A DNA stretch of 64,000 nucleotides from JAAYJK01 sp964501655 (GTDB taxonomy: Bacteria > Bacillota > Syntrophomonadia > Syntrophomonadales > Syntrophomonadaceae). Location of the stretch: NCBI GenBank assembly GCA_964501655.1, contig CAZCTN010000002.1:62001-126000 (forward strand), in the 5' to 3' direction. Each line of letters starts with the position of its first letter. Position 1 is the stretch's first letter. Shown here in pieces: positions 24,141 through 32,099 of this stretch. Made by a program: the position numbers and the translations under genes. A model generated the notes under the pieces. The model ran no database searches and had not been told where the DNA came from. It worked only from the letters and a program-made list of their open reading frames with translations.

Positions 24141-25349
24141 ATGAGTAAAATTCTTGAACTGCGTGAAAAACGCGCAAAGGCATGGGAAACAGCAAAGGCG
24201 TTTCTGGATGCCAAACGTGGATCGGACGGCCTGGTTTCTGCAGAGGACACGGCAGTCTATGACAAAATGGAGGCAGATGTTGTAGCGCTCGGCAATGAAA
24301 TCGACAGGCTTGAAAAGCAGGAAGCGCTTGACCGTGAGCTTTCCAAACCTCTTAACATGCCGCTAACCGGAAAACCTTCTGTACCGGGCATGGAAACAAA
24401 AAAAGGAAGGGCGTCCGACGAGTACAGGAAGGCTTTCTGGAATGCCATGCGTACCCGTGCCGGAGAGGGTCTCGACCCGGTCATTAAAAATGCCCTGCAG
24501 ATCGGTACCGATACCGAGGGCGGTTACCTTGTCCCTGATGAATTCGAAAGGACTCTGGTTGAGGCCCTTGATGAGGAGAACATTTTCAGAAAACTGGCGA
24601 ATGTCATCACCACTTCTTCCGGCGATAGAAAAATCCCGGTTGTGGCATCAAAAGGCACCGCTTCCTGGATTGATGAGGAAGGTGCTATTCCCGAAAGCGA
24701 TGACAGTTTTGGGCAGGTTTCCATCGGAGCCTACAAACTTGGAACCATGATCAAGGTATCCGAGGAACTTTTGAATGACAGTGTATTCAATGTTGAATCC
24801 TACATTTCAAGAGAATTTGCAAGACGCATCGGAAGCAAGGAAGAAGACGCGTTTTTCACCGGCGACGGGTCCGGCAAACCTACCGGCATCCTTGCTGCAA
24901 GCGGAGGCGCACAGCTCGGTGTAACCACATCAAGCGCCACAGCCATCAGTATCGACGAGGTACTTGATCTGTTTTATTCACTGAAGGCTCCTTACCGCAA
25001 CAAGGCGGTATTTATCATGAACGACGCTACTGTCAAAGCGATCCGAAAATTGAAAGACGGCCAAGGACAATACCTCTGGCAGCCTTCCTTGCAGGCGGGA
25101 ACTCCCGACACAATCATGAACCGCCCGCTGTATACCTCGGCATACGTTCCCGCAATTGCCGCAAGCGCCAAGTCCATCGTTTTCGGTGACTTCAGCTACT
25201 ACTGGGTAGCTGACCGTCAGGGACGTGTATTTAAGAGACTCAATGAACTCTATGCCGCAACCGGCCAGGTTGGTTTTGTCGCAACCCAGCGTGTCGACGG
25301 AAAACTGATTCTGCCTGAAGCCATCAAGGTTCTTCAACAGAAAGCGTAA
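24141..25349 (+). CDS. Major capsid protein (HK97 fold) with scaffold domain
   Basis: A 402-aa protein. The first about 100 residues are helical and charged (delta/scaffold domain, to be cleaved), then HK97-fold landmarks: EGGYLVPDEFERTLVEALDE, ASWIDEEGAIPESDDSFGQV, KLGTMIKVSEELLNDSVFNV, FFTGDGSGKPTGIL, and FGDFSYYWVADRQG near the C-terminus. AGGAGGACAATGAT precedes ATG 24141. Confidence 0.96.
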   Translation: MSKILELREKRAKAWETAKAFLDAKRGSDGLVSAEDTAVYDKMEADVVALGNEIDRLEKQEALDRELSKPLNMPLTGKPSVPGMETKKGRASDEYRKAFWNAMRTRAGEGLDPVIKNALQIGTDTEGGYLVPDEFERTLVEALDEENIFRKLANVITTSSGDRKIPVVASKGTASWIDEEGAIPESDDSFGQVSIGAYKLGTMIKVSEELLNDSVFNVESYISREFARRIGSKEEDAFFTGDGSGKPTGILAASGGAQLGVTTSSATAISIDEVLDLFYSLKAPYRNKAVFIMNDATVKAIRKLKDGQGQYLWQPSLQAGTPDTIMNRPLYTSAYVPAIAASAKSIVFGDFSYYWVADRQGRVFKRLNELYAATGQVGFVATQRVDGKLILPEAIKVLQQKA

Positions 25350-25361
25350 TGGAGGTGCTAT

Positions 25362-25589
25362 ATGAGTTATAACGCAAAGAACTATACCGAACAGGGCGGC
25401 GAGAAAACCGTCATAGGCGGCACATTGGAAATCAAGGAGGGAGCCTTGGTAACGGGACTCCCTTCCCTTTTCACACCGGCTGAAAACCAAAGCGCCAGTA
25501 CGGCTGAAGATTTGGCGGGACTGCTTGTTGATTTCAACGCGCTGCTGACTAAGCTGAAAGCTGCCGGACTTATGACTGCCGACGCATAA
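25362..25589 (+). CDS. Putative head fiber / decoration protein
   Basis: A 75-aa protein directly after the capsid gene. GGEKTVIGGTLEIKEGALVT and the C-terminal helix with LLVDFNALLTKLKAAGLM resemble small head-fiber proteins of Gram-positive siphophages. ATG at 25362 follows TGGAGGTGCTAT. Role by position and similarity to remembered family members. Confidence 0.7.
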   Translation: MSYNAKNYTEQGGEKTVIGGTLEIKEGALVTGLPSLFTPAENQSASTAEDLAGLLVDFNALLTKLKAAGLMTADA

Positions 25590-25613
25590 TGTTGGCGAAA
25601 GGATGGTGGCGGT

Positions 25614-25922
25614 GTGACATTGCTTGAAAAAGTCAAAGCAAACCTCATTCTCGAACACTCGGCAGATGATGAGCTTCTGCAGATGTATGTTGCCGCTGCT
25701 GTGAAATATGCGGAAAGCTACCAACATCTGACAGAGGATTTCTACACCGACAACCCGATGCCGGCAACCACGGAACAAGCCGTCATAATGCTGTCGTCCC
25801 ACTTTTATGAGTCAAGGGACGGCAGCACCGGCGGTTTTTTTGCCGACAATGTGCAGGCAGGTCAGCAGGTGTGGAATACTGTCAACCTGCTATTGCGGCT
25901 TGACCGTGACTGGAGGGTGTGA
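25614..25922 (+). CDS. Head-tail connector (gp6-like)
   Basis: A 102-aa protein that starts TLLEKVKANLILEHSADDEL and contains AAAVKYAESYQ and EQAVIMLSSHFYESRDG, the pattern of the HK97 gp6-like adaptor, which sits below the portal ring. GTG at 25614 follows AAAGGATGGTGGC. Overlaps or abuts the next gene. Confidence 0.88.
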   Translation: MTLLEKVKANLILEHSADDELLQMYVAAAVKYAESYQHLTEDFYTDNPMPATTEQAVIMLSSHFYESRDGSTGGFFADNVQAGQQVWNTVNLLLRLDRDWRV

Positions 25923-25924
25923 AG

Positions 25925-26257
25925 ATGAGCTATGGAAAGATGAACACTTTTGTTGACATCATCGAGAAAGTGAATACAAAGGATGCGGAGGGATTCCGTA
26001 CAGAAGCGGACAATATTATTGCTTCCGTTAAAGCTTATCGGGAAGGTCGGCATGGCAATGAGAAATGGGCAAACAGGGCTGCGTTCTCGGAAGCTACCGA
26101 CCTTTTCCGCTTCCGACGTATCCCCGATATTGAGATAACGACAGCAATGCTGCTTGTTTGTGGTGACAGACGGTTTGAAATCACTTCGATTGAGGATGTT
26201 AAAGGACGCGGTATGTATATCGAGGTTCTTGCCAAGGAGGTGGTTTCCGGTGGCTAA
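25925..26257 (+). CDS. Head closure / head-tail adaptor protein
   Basis: A 110-aa beta-rich protein: MNTFVDIIEKVNTKDAEGFR at the N-terminus, FRFRRIPDIEITTAMLLVCG in the middle and YIEVLAKEVV at the end match the phage head-tail joining (SPP1 gp16-like) family. ATG 25925 has GGAGGGTGTGAAG upstream. The next gene starts inside its 3' end. Confidence 0.85.
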   Translation: MSYGKMNTFVDIIEKVNTKDAEGFRTEADNIIASVKAYREGRHGNEKWANRAAFSEATDLFRFRRIPDIEITTAMLLVCGDRRFEITSIEDVKGRGMYIEVLAKEVVSGG

Positions 26258-26681
26258 AGCAACAATCAAGATGCCGGAAGATTTCCTGTTAAAGCTATCC
26301 CGGCTCGGCGAAAAGACGGATGAAATAATTCCACGGATTCTCGAAGCGGGCGGCGAAGTTGTGGAGGCGAAAGTGAAAAGCAACCTCCAAAGTGCAATCG
26401 GCGGAGGGACAAAAGAAGACAGCCGCTCCACAGGCGAACTTGCATCAGCGCTTGGTATTTCTTCCGCCAGACAGGACAGGGACGGAAACTTCAATGTCAA
26501 AGTCGGCTTTTCCGAGCCGCGTTCCGACGGAAAAAGCAACGCCATGATTGCAGGTGTTTTGGAATACGGAAAGCATGGGCAGCCGCCCAAGCCTTTTATG
26601 AAACCTGCGAAATCGGCAAGCAAAAAAGCCTGCATTGATAGGATGGTATCCGAGTTTGAGAAGGAGGTTGAAAAGATATGA
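26250..26681 (+). CDS. HK97 gp10-like tail completion protein
   Basis: A 143-aa protein with LSRLGEKTDEIIPRILEAGG and the C-terminal MIAGVLEYGKHGQPPKPFM, the hallmark of HK97-gp10/gp17-like neck proteins. GTG at 26250 is placed after CAAGGAGGTGGTTTCCG; an apparent longer frame from 26154 would overlap the previous gene by over 100 bp. Overlaps the next gene by ATGA. Confidence 0.9.
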   Translation: MAKATIKMPEDFLLKLSRLGEKTDEIIPRILEAGGEVVEAKVKSNLQSAIGGGTKEDSRSTGELASALGISSARQDRDGNFNVKVGFSEPRSDGKSNAMIAGVLEYGKHGQPPKPFMKPAKSASKKACIDRMVSEFEKEVEKI

Positions 26682-27016
26682 ACCTGCTTCAGGAACTGAA
26701 CAACATACTTGCTCCAATTATCCCGGTAGAGACGGGCGTTTTTTCCGAACCTGCACCGGAAAGATACATTGTCATCACTCCGATGGCGGACACCTTCGAT
26801 TTGTTCACAGACGACAAACCCCGGCATGAAACACAGGAAGCGCGCTTATCCCTATTTGACAAGGGAAACTGTATGTCTCTGAAAAACCAAATAATCCGCA
26901 GCCTTCTGGAAACGGATTTTACAATAACCGACTGCCGGTATCTTGGGCACGAGGATGATACCGGCTACCACCATTACGCCATTGATGTGGCGAAAAACTA
27001 TGAATTGGAGGAATAA
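26678..27016 (+). CDS. Tail completion / terminator protein (DUF3168-like)
   Basis: A 112-aa protein in the normal position of the tail terminator, between the gp10-like gene and the major tail gene. LLQELNNILAPIIPVETGVF and the closing HHYAIDVAKNYELEE are compatible with a tail-terminator fold. The family assignment rests mainly on gene order. Confidence 0.75.
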   Translation: MNLLQELNNILAPIIPVETGVFSEPAPERYIVITPMADTFDLFTDDKPRHETQEARLSLFDKGNCMSLKNQIIRSLLETDFTITDCRYLGHEDDTGYHHYAIDVAKNYELEE

Positions 27017-27019
27017 CTT

Positions 27020-27604
27020 ATGGCAACAATCGGTCTGGATAAACTCTATTATGCCAAAATCACCGAGGATACCAGCGGCAATGAAACCTACGGTACGCCT
27101 ATTCCGCTTGCAAAGGCGATGAAAGCGGACCTGTCTGTTGAGCTCGCTGAAGCAACCCTATATGCGGATGACAGTGCTGCGGAAATCGTAAAGGAATTTA
27201 AAAACGGCACCCTTTCCCTTGGAATTGACGATATCGGCGTAACGGCAGCCGAAGATCTGACTGGAGCAACGCTCGATGACAACAATGTCGTCATTTCCGG
27301 CAGCGAGGATGGCGGCAGTCCTGTCGCGGTTGGCTTTCGCGCAAAGAAAGCAAATGGCAACTACCGCTATTTCTGGCTGTACCGTGTGGTTTTCGGCATC
27401 CCGGCAACCAATCTCTCTACAAAGGGTGATTCTATTACCTTTTCCACTCCGACCATCGAGGGTACTGTTCTGCGCAGGAACAAGCTCGATGACAACGGCA
27501 AGCATCCCTGGAAATCGGAGGTCAATGAGGATGATGTGAGCGTTCCGGCTTCCGTTATTACCGGTTGGTACACGCAGGTCTATGAACCGGTATTCGCTGT
27601 TTAA
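27020..27604 (+). CDS. Major tail protein (phi13 type)
   Basis: A 194-aa tail tube protein: IGLDKLYYAKITEDTSGNET at the start, YADDSAAEIVKEFKNGTLSL, VAVGFRAKKANGNYRYFWLY and FSTPTIEGTVLRR are conserved in the phi13-family major tail proteins. ATG at 27020 follows TTGGAGGAATAACTT. Confidence 0.94.
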   Translation: MATIGLDKLYYAKITEDTSGNETYGTPIPLAKAMKADLSVELAEATLYADDSAAEIVKEFKNGTLSLGIDDIGVTAAEDLTGATLDDNNVVISGSEDGGSPVAVGFRAKKANGNYRYFWLYRVVFGIPATNLSTKGDSITFSTPTIEGTVLRRNKLDDNGKHPWKSEVNEDDVSVPASVITGWYTQVYEPVFAV

Positions 27605-27624
27605 GATTACTGGAGGTTTAGCAA

Positions 27625-28011
27625 ATGGATAAAGAACGAAGCGCAGTTATTACGATCGGCGGTCAGGAATATGAAATGCTTCTGACCACCAAGGCTACTA
27701 AGGAGATCGCCAAGAGATATGGCGGTCTTTCTAATTTGGGCGAAAAGCTCATGAAAACCGAGAACTTTGAAATGGCTCTGGATGAGGTGGTATGGCTTAT
27801 CACCCTGCTTGCCAATCAATCGGTGCTAGTGCACAACCTGCAGAGCCCTTCTAAAAAGAAAACCCTTCTTACTGAGGAGGCGGTCGAGCTGTTGACCTCT
27901 CCCTTCGAACTGGCGGATTACAAAAACGCCATCATGGAGGCTATGTACAAAGGAACGAAGCGCGAGGTTGAAAGCGAGGAGAAAGCCTCAAAAAACGCGC
28001 AGGTCGGGTAA
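27625..28011 (+). CDS. Tail assembly chaperone, short form (gpG-like)
   Basis: A 128-aa protein after the major tail gene and before the tape measure. ITIGGQEYEMLLTTKATKEI and the following helices fit the gpG-like chaperone of Gram-positive siphophages. It ends in a lysine-rich stretch (KASKNAQVG) just after a slippery heptamer at 27990-27996, so it is also made as a longer frameshifted product. Confidence 0.85.
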   Translation: MDKERSAVITIGGQEYEMLLTTKATKEIAKRYGGLSNLGEKLMKTENFEMALDEVVWLITLLANQSVLVHNLQSPSKKKTLLTEEAVELLTSPFELADYKNAIMEAMYKGTKREVESEEKASKNAQVG

Positions 28012-28199
28012 GCGACGAGGAGTTGTTTGCCCGGCTGATTTTTTATGGCGTGTCCCTCCTGCACCGCTCTGAGCAGGAGGTCTGGCTGATGCCGATAGGC
28101 CATCTACTGGACCAGTGGGAGGTTTACAAGCAGTTCAACGGTCTTTCAAAAGCAAAACGGGAGTATTACATCGACGAAATCATACCAAATGGGATCTAA
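27625..28199 (+). CDS. Tail assembly chaperone, -1 frameshift product (gpGT-like)
   Basis: A -1 shift at 27990-27996 continues the 0-frame at CGC (27996) for 67 more codons to TAA at 28197-28199. The extension reads RAGRVSDEELFARLIFYGVS..., continuing to WLMPIGHLLDQWEVYKQFNG and SKAKREYYIDEIIP, clearly protein-like and ending 16 bp before the tape-measure gene. It has no suitable start or ribosome site of its own. In lambda and many long-tailed phages the G and GT proteins in a set ratio guide tape-measure and tube assembly. Confidence 0.82.
27990..27996 (+). promoter_or_regulatory. Programmed -1 ribosomal frameshift site A AAA AAC
   Basis: The heptamer is in the correct X XXY YYZ phase: counted from the ATG at 27625, AAA (27991-27993) and AAC (27994-27996) are in-frame codons. 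The 0-frame stop follows 14 bases later. Confidence 0.85.
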
Positions 28200-28214
28200 G
28201 GAAGTGGTGAGAAT

Positions 28215-30404
28215 ATGGCGGATAACTTCGGACTGAAAATCGGCGTCGAGGGCGAGAAAGAATTTAAACGAGCCCTTTCAGATATCAATCAGTCGTTTAA
28301 GGTGCTCGGCTCAGAGATGAAGCTTGTCGAGTCTGAATTTGGCAAAAACGAAAGCAGTGTCCAGTCCCTCACCGCCAAAAACGAGGTGCTCACCAAGCAG
28401 ATCGATGCGCAGAAGGACAAAATTGAAACCTTGCAAAAGGCGCTGAAGAACGCTTCGGATTCCTTTGGTGAAAATGACCGCCGAACCCAGAACTGGGCGG
28501 TTCAGCTTAATAACGCCAAAGCCGAGCTAAACGGCATGGAGCGTGAGCTGGCACAGTCCGCCGAGGAAGCGGATAAGCTCGGCGATGAGCTGAAGAAATC
28601 CGGGAATGAGGCTGAAAATTCCGGCGGTAAATTTGATAAGCTGGGCGGCATCTTAAAGGGTGTCGGTGCAGCCATGGGTACCGTGGCGATCGCTGCTGGA
28701 GCAGCCGCATTTAAACTGGGCAAGGAGGTTGTGCAGCAGTTCGGTGAGCTAGAACAGAACCTCGGCGGCTCCGAGGCGGTGTTCGGTAAATATGCAGCTT
28801 TTATTCAGAAAACCGGCGAGGAAGCGTATAAAAACCTGGGTTTATCTCAAAGTGATTACCTGGCAACCGCCAATAAGATGGGCGCACTCTTTCAAGGCTC
28901 CGGCATTGAACAACAGAAGTCACTCGATCTGACAGAAAAAGCCATGCAGCGTGCTGCGGATATGGCCTCGGTCATGGGCATCGACATGTCAATGGCCATG
29001 GAATCCGTGGCAGGTGCCGCGAAGGGCAACTTCACCATGATGGACAACCTCGGTGTCTCCATGAACGCCACCAACATCCAAGCCTATGCTCTTGCCAAGG
29101 GTCTGGACTTCACGTGGGCCTCGGCGACTAACGCTGAAAAAGCCGAGGTTGCGATGCAGATGTTCTTTGAGAACACAGAGCAGTACGCTGGCAACTTTGC
29201 CCGCGAGTCCACTCAGACCATATCCGGCTCCATCGGACTTTTGCAGGCCGCACTCGGCTCCTTTACTGCGGGGCTTGGCAATGCCGACGCCGACATGACG
29301 AACCTGACACAAAATCTGGTGGATGCTTTTCAAGCGGTAGTGAAAAACATCGTACCGGTTATCGAAAACATTGTTTCTGCGCTTCCTATGGCAATGGATG
29401 CGATTCTTTCTGCAATCGGTGAGCTGCTGCCAACCCTGCTGAGCACCGTCACAGAGCTGTTCACCCAGGTGCTGGAGACTTTATTGGGCCTGTTGCCGGA
29501 GCTGATCCCTGCTGCAGTTGATGCGGTTATGACCATTGTCGGGGCGCTCATTGACAATCTTCCTCTGCTGATTGAGGCGGCGGTGCAGCTTATAACTGCG
29601 CTTGTGGAGGGCATCGGCACAGCCTTGCCGGAGCTAATTCCCGCTGCAGTTGGCGCTGTCATCACGATTGTCACCGGTCTGATAGACAACCTAGACATGA
29701 TTCTCGCTGCAGCCTTTTCAATCATTCAGGGTCTGGCCGAGGGTCTCTTAAATGCCCTGCCCCAGCTGATGGAAGCACTGCCGCAGATCATCTTGACGAT
29801 TATCAATTTCATCACCGATAATTTGCCTGCCATTATCCAGATGGGTATCGAGCTTACCGTTCAGCTTGCACTTGGTTTAATCAAGGCAATACCTCAGCTT
29901 GTAGCAAAGCTACCGGAAATTATCACTGCTATCGTAACAGGCTTGGGTGAAGCGGTCGGTTCGGTATTTGAAATCGGTAAAAACATCGTTTCTGGTCTTT
30001 GGGATGGCATTAAATCCATGGGCAGCTGGCTTGGAGATAAAATCAGCGGCTTCTTTTCCGGCATTGTGGACGGGGCTAAAAACCTGCTTGGTATCCATTC
30101 TCCTTCGACTGTGTTTGCCGGGATTGGCGAAAATATGGGTGCTGGCATCGGCGTTGGCTTTGCCGATGCTATGAAGCTTGTTGAAGAGGATATGAAAAAA
30201 GCGATCCCGACAGAGTTTGACGGGCTGAATATAGACGTTGATGCGGTCAACCGATTTGCCTCAGCCTCAAATGCAGCTCCATCTGAAGGACAGGCCGGGA
30301 ACGTGGAAAACAAATATGAAATAGTAATTAATAATCCAAAGCCGGAAGCCGCTTCAGACAGCATACGAACCACCCTGCTGAAGCATTCATATGGCTTGGC
30401 TTAA
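28215..30404 (+). CDS. Tail tape measure protein
   Basis: A 729-aa protein. Residues 1-140 are coiled-coil (EGEKEFKRALSDINQSFKVL and on), about 145-165 a hydrophobic segment (GVGAAMGTVAIAAGAAAFKL), 180-330 the conserved tape-measure core, and 380-600 a long run of hydrophobic leucine/isoleucine helices of the repeated form LLPELIPAAVDAVMTIVGAL. It sets tail length and is ejected with DNA. ATG at 28215 follows GGAAGTGGTGAGAAT. Confidence 0.94.
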   Translation: MADNFGLKIGVEGEKEFKRALSDINQSFKVLGSEMKLVESEFGKNESSVQSLTAKNEVLTKQIDAQKDKIETLQKALKNASDSFGENDRRTQNWAVQLNNAKAELNGMERELAQSAEEADKLGDELKKSGNEAENSGGKFDKLGGILKGVGAAMGTVAIAAGAAAFKLGKEVVQQFGELEQNLGGSEAVFGKYAAFIQKTGEEAYKNLGLSQSDYLATANKMGALFQGSGIEQQKSLDLTEKAMQRAADMASVMGIDMSMAMESVAGAAKGNFTMMDNLGVSMNATNIQAYALAKGLDFTWASATNAEKAEVAMQMFFENTEQYAGNFARESTQTISGSIGLLQAALGSFTAGLGNADADMTNLTQNLVDAFQAVVKNIVPVIENIVSALPMAMDAILSAIGELLPTLLSTVTELFTQVLETLLGLLPELIPAAVDAVMTIVGALIDNLPLLIEAAVQLITALVEGIGTALPELIPAAVGAVITIVTGLIDNLDMILAAAFSIIQGLAEGLLNALPQLMEALPQIILTIINFITDNLPAIIQMGIELTVQLALGLIKAIPQLVAKLPEIITAIVTGLGEAVGSVFEIGKNIVSGLWDGIKSMGSWLGDKISGFFSGIVDGAKNLLGIHSPSTVFAGIGENMGAGIGVGFADAMKLVEEDMKKAIPTEFDGLNIDVDAVNRFASASNAAPSEGQAGNVENKYEIVINNPKPEAASDSIRTTLLKHSYGLA

Positions 30405-30419
30405 GGAGGTGTATACATC

Positions 30420-31193
30420 TTGACTGAAAATTGGTCATTTAACGGCTGTGCTCTAAGCTCAAGAGGAAAATGGGATGTGGAAGCCGTCATCGAGGGTATC
30501 GGCATTCCTAAATTCAGGGGCAGTGACCTACAGGTTCCGTTCCAGCACGGTAAACGCTGGATAAAGAAACGCTTCGACAGAAGAAAGCTTGTCCTCTCCA
30601 TGTGGATTAAAGGAGCAGACCGGGCTGAGCTGGATGATAATATTGATGCGTTCCTGAAAGCCATCGGGAATCCGGGCCTTCATGTACTCAATCGCACGAT
30701 GAGGAGCGGAGAAACCAGGCAGGCACAAGCCGAGCTTTGCTCAGAGATAAATTTCGTCAGGAAGAACCCCGGCTATGCCAAGTTTGCTCTGGAGCTTGAA
30801 TTGGCTGATCCTTTCTTCTACGCGATAGAAAAGACCACGGATACCAGGATGGTTACTTCCTCTCCCTTTGCCTGGACGCATTCCAGTGCTGACTCCGCTC
30901 CGGCAACAGCAATGATTATCACCTTGGAAGGCCCACTGAGCAATCCGGTCCTTAGAAATCAGAGCAACGGGGTCTGGCTTCAGTACCTCGGCACAATTGC
31001 AAGCGGTGAAGCCGTGGTTTTAGATACAAAATATTACACGTGTCTGCAGGGTGATGAAAATATGATTTCAATTGTCAAGCATGGCGGCGATGCCTACTGG
31101 ATGATCCTCAATGCGGGAAATAACAGCATGGAGCTTGAAACAGACACGCTTGGCGGCAGGGTTACACTTGAGTATTACCCTGCCTTTTATTAG
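30420..31193 (+). CDS. Distal tail protein (Dit-like)
   Basis: A 257-aa phage tail family protein: WDVEAVIEGIGIPKFRGSDL, QVPFQHGKRWIKKRFDRRKL and LSMWIKGADRAELDDNIDAF are typical of Dit N-terminal rings; the C-terminal half is a galectin-like beta domain. It connects tail tube and baseplate. TTG at 30420 follows AAGGAGGTGTATACATC. Confidence 0.9.
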   Translation: MTENWSFNGCALSSRGKWDVEAVIEGIGIPKFRGSDLQVPFQHGKRWIKKRFDRRKLVLSMWIKGADRAELDDNIDAFLKAIGNPGLHVLNRTMRSGETRQAQAELCSEINFVRKNPGYAKFALELELADPFFYAIEKTTDTRMVTSSPFAWTHSSADSAPATAMIITLEGPLSNPVLRNQSNGVWLQYLGTIASGEAVVLDTKYYTCLQGDENMISIVKHGGDAYWMILNAGNNSMELETDTLGGRVTLEYYPAFY

Positions 31194-31205
31194 GAGGTGT
31201 AGCAA

Positions 31206-32084
31206 ATGCCCTATCCAACCTTACCCGGACGAAAGTTTGAATATGACGTAGGCGGAGGTTCTGTCTACTATGGGAATAGTCCAACTGATATTACGGCACC
31301 GATAACCACAGAGCAGATGGCTAAGCTAAATGGGATAGGCAATACATCGGCAGTGCTTTCAACAAACGTGTGGGCCGGGAATGGCAGCAGAACTCTCTGG
31401 GTGTTTTTGCCTGAGAAGTATGTGGTCGCTGGACTTGGCATGATTCACTATGTTTATTGCACAGACAGCACTCCGGTGTCAGTGACAGTTGCTGGAAGCG
31501 CAGACAGTACAAACGGACTTGACGGCACATGGATAAATGCGACATTGCCGAACGGCGCAATACCAACGTATATGATGGATGACGATGTGTGGAGGGACAG
31601 TATTCAACCATGCACATTCTCGGAAGCAATAAAAGTACTGCGCGTTCATTACAGTGCGCCTAATGCAGGCGCTGATTATTCTTCAGTAAATATCTATGCA
31701 CTGCATATTTATGGTGTAAAAGCCGATGGACAAATACCAGATGACATTCTGTTTTTAGACGATGATGAATCCGGAGACCCGGAGTTTATTAGAGATCTTG
31801 ATTTCGGCGACCGACCGGAAGGCACAACGGTAACGCACAGAATGAAGCTTTTTAACAGCAGCACGACAAAGATCGCCAACAACCTGACGCTGTCTCTAAT
31901 TGATACCGATTTCACCTTCAGCATGGATGAAGGCACTACCTGGGTGACCGGTGCAACAATCACCTCCCTTGCCCCACAGGGGACAAGCAGCAGCATTATT
32001 ATCAAGAATACAATACCACCGCCGACACAACTGCTCGGGCCAAGAGCGCCAAGGCTTGAGGTAACAATCGGAAGCTGGTCGTAA
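31206..32084 (+). CDS. Tail/baseplate-associated protein, unknown exact role
   Basis: A 292-aa beta-rich protein between Dit and the large tail protein. The N-terminal 170 residues (LWVFLPEKYVVAGLGMIHYV, GADYSSVNIYALHIYGVKAD) resemble a carbohydrate-binding jelly roll; the C-terminal part has an Ig-like repeat (TKIANNLTLSLIDTDFTFSM). ATG at 31206 has AGGAGGTGTAGCAA upstream. Adsorption role inferred from position. Confidence 0.75.
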   Translation: MPYPTLPGRKFEYDVGGGSVYYGNSPTDITAPITTEQMAKLNGIGNTSAVLSTNVWAGNGSRTLWVFLPEKYVVAGLGMIHYVYCTDSTPVSVTVAGSADSTNGLDGTWINATLPNGAIPTYMMDDDVWRDSIQPCTFSEAIKVLRVHYSAPNAGADYSSVNIYALHIYGVKADGQIPDDILFLDDDESGDPEFIRDLDFGDRPEGTTVTHRMKLFNSSTTKIANNLTLSLIDTDFTFSMDEGTTWVTGATITSLAPQGTSSSIIIKNTIPPPTQLLGPRAPRLEVTIGSWS

Positions 32085-32099
32085 TGAGGAGGCGATAAT

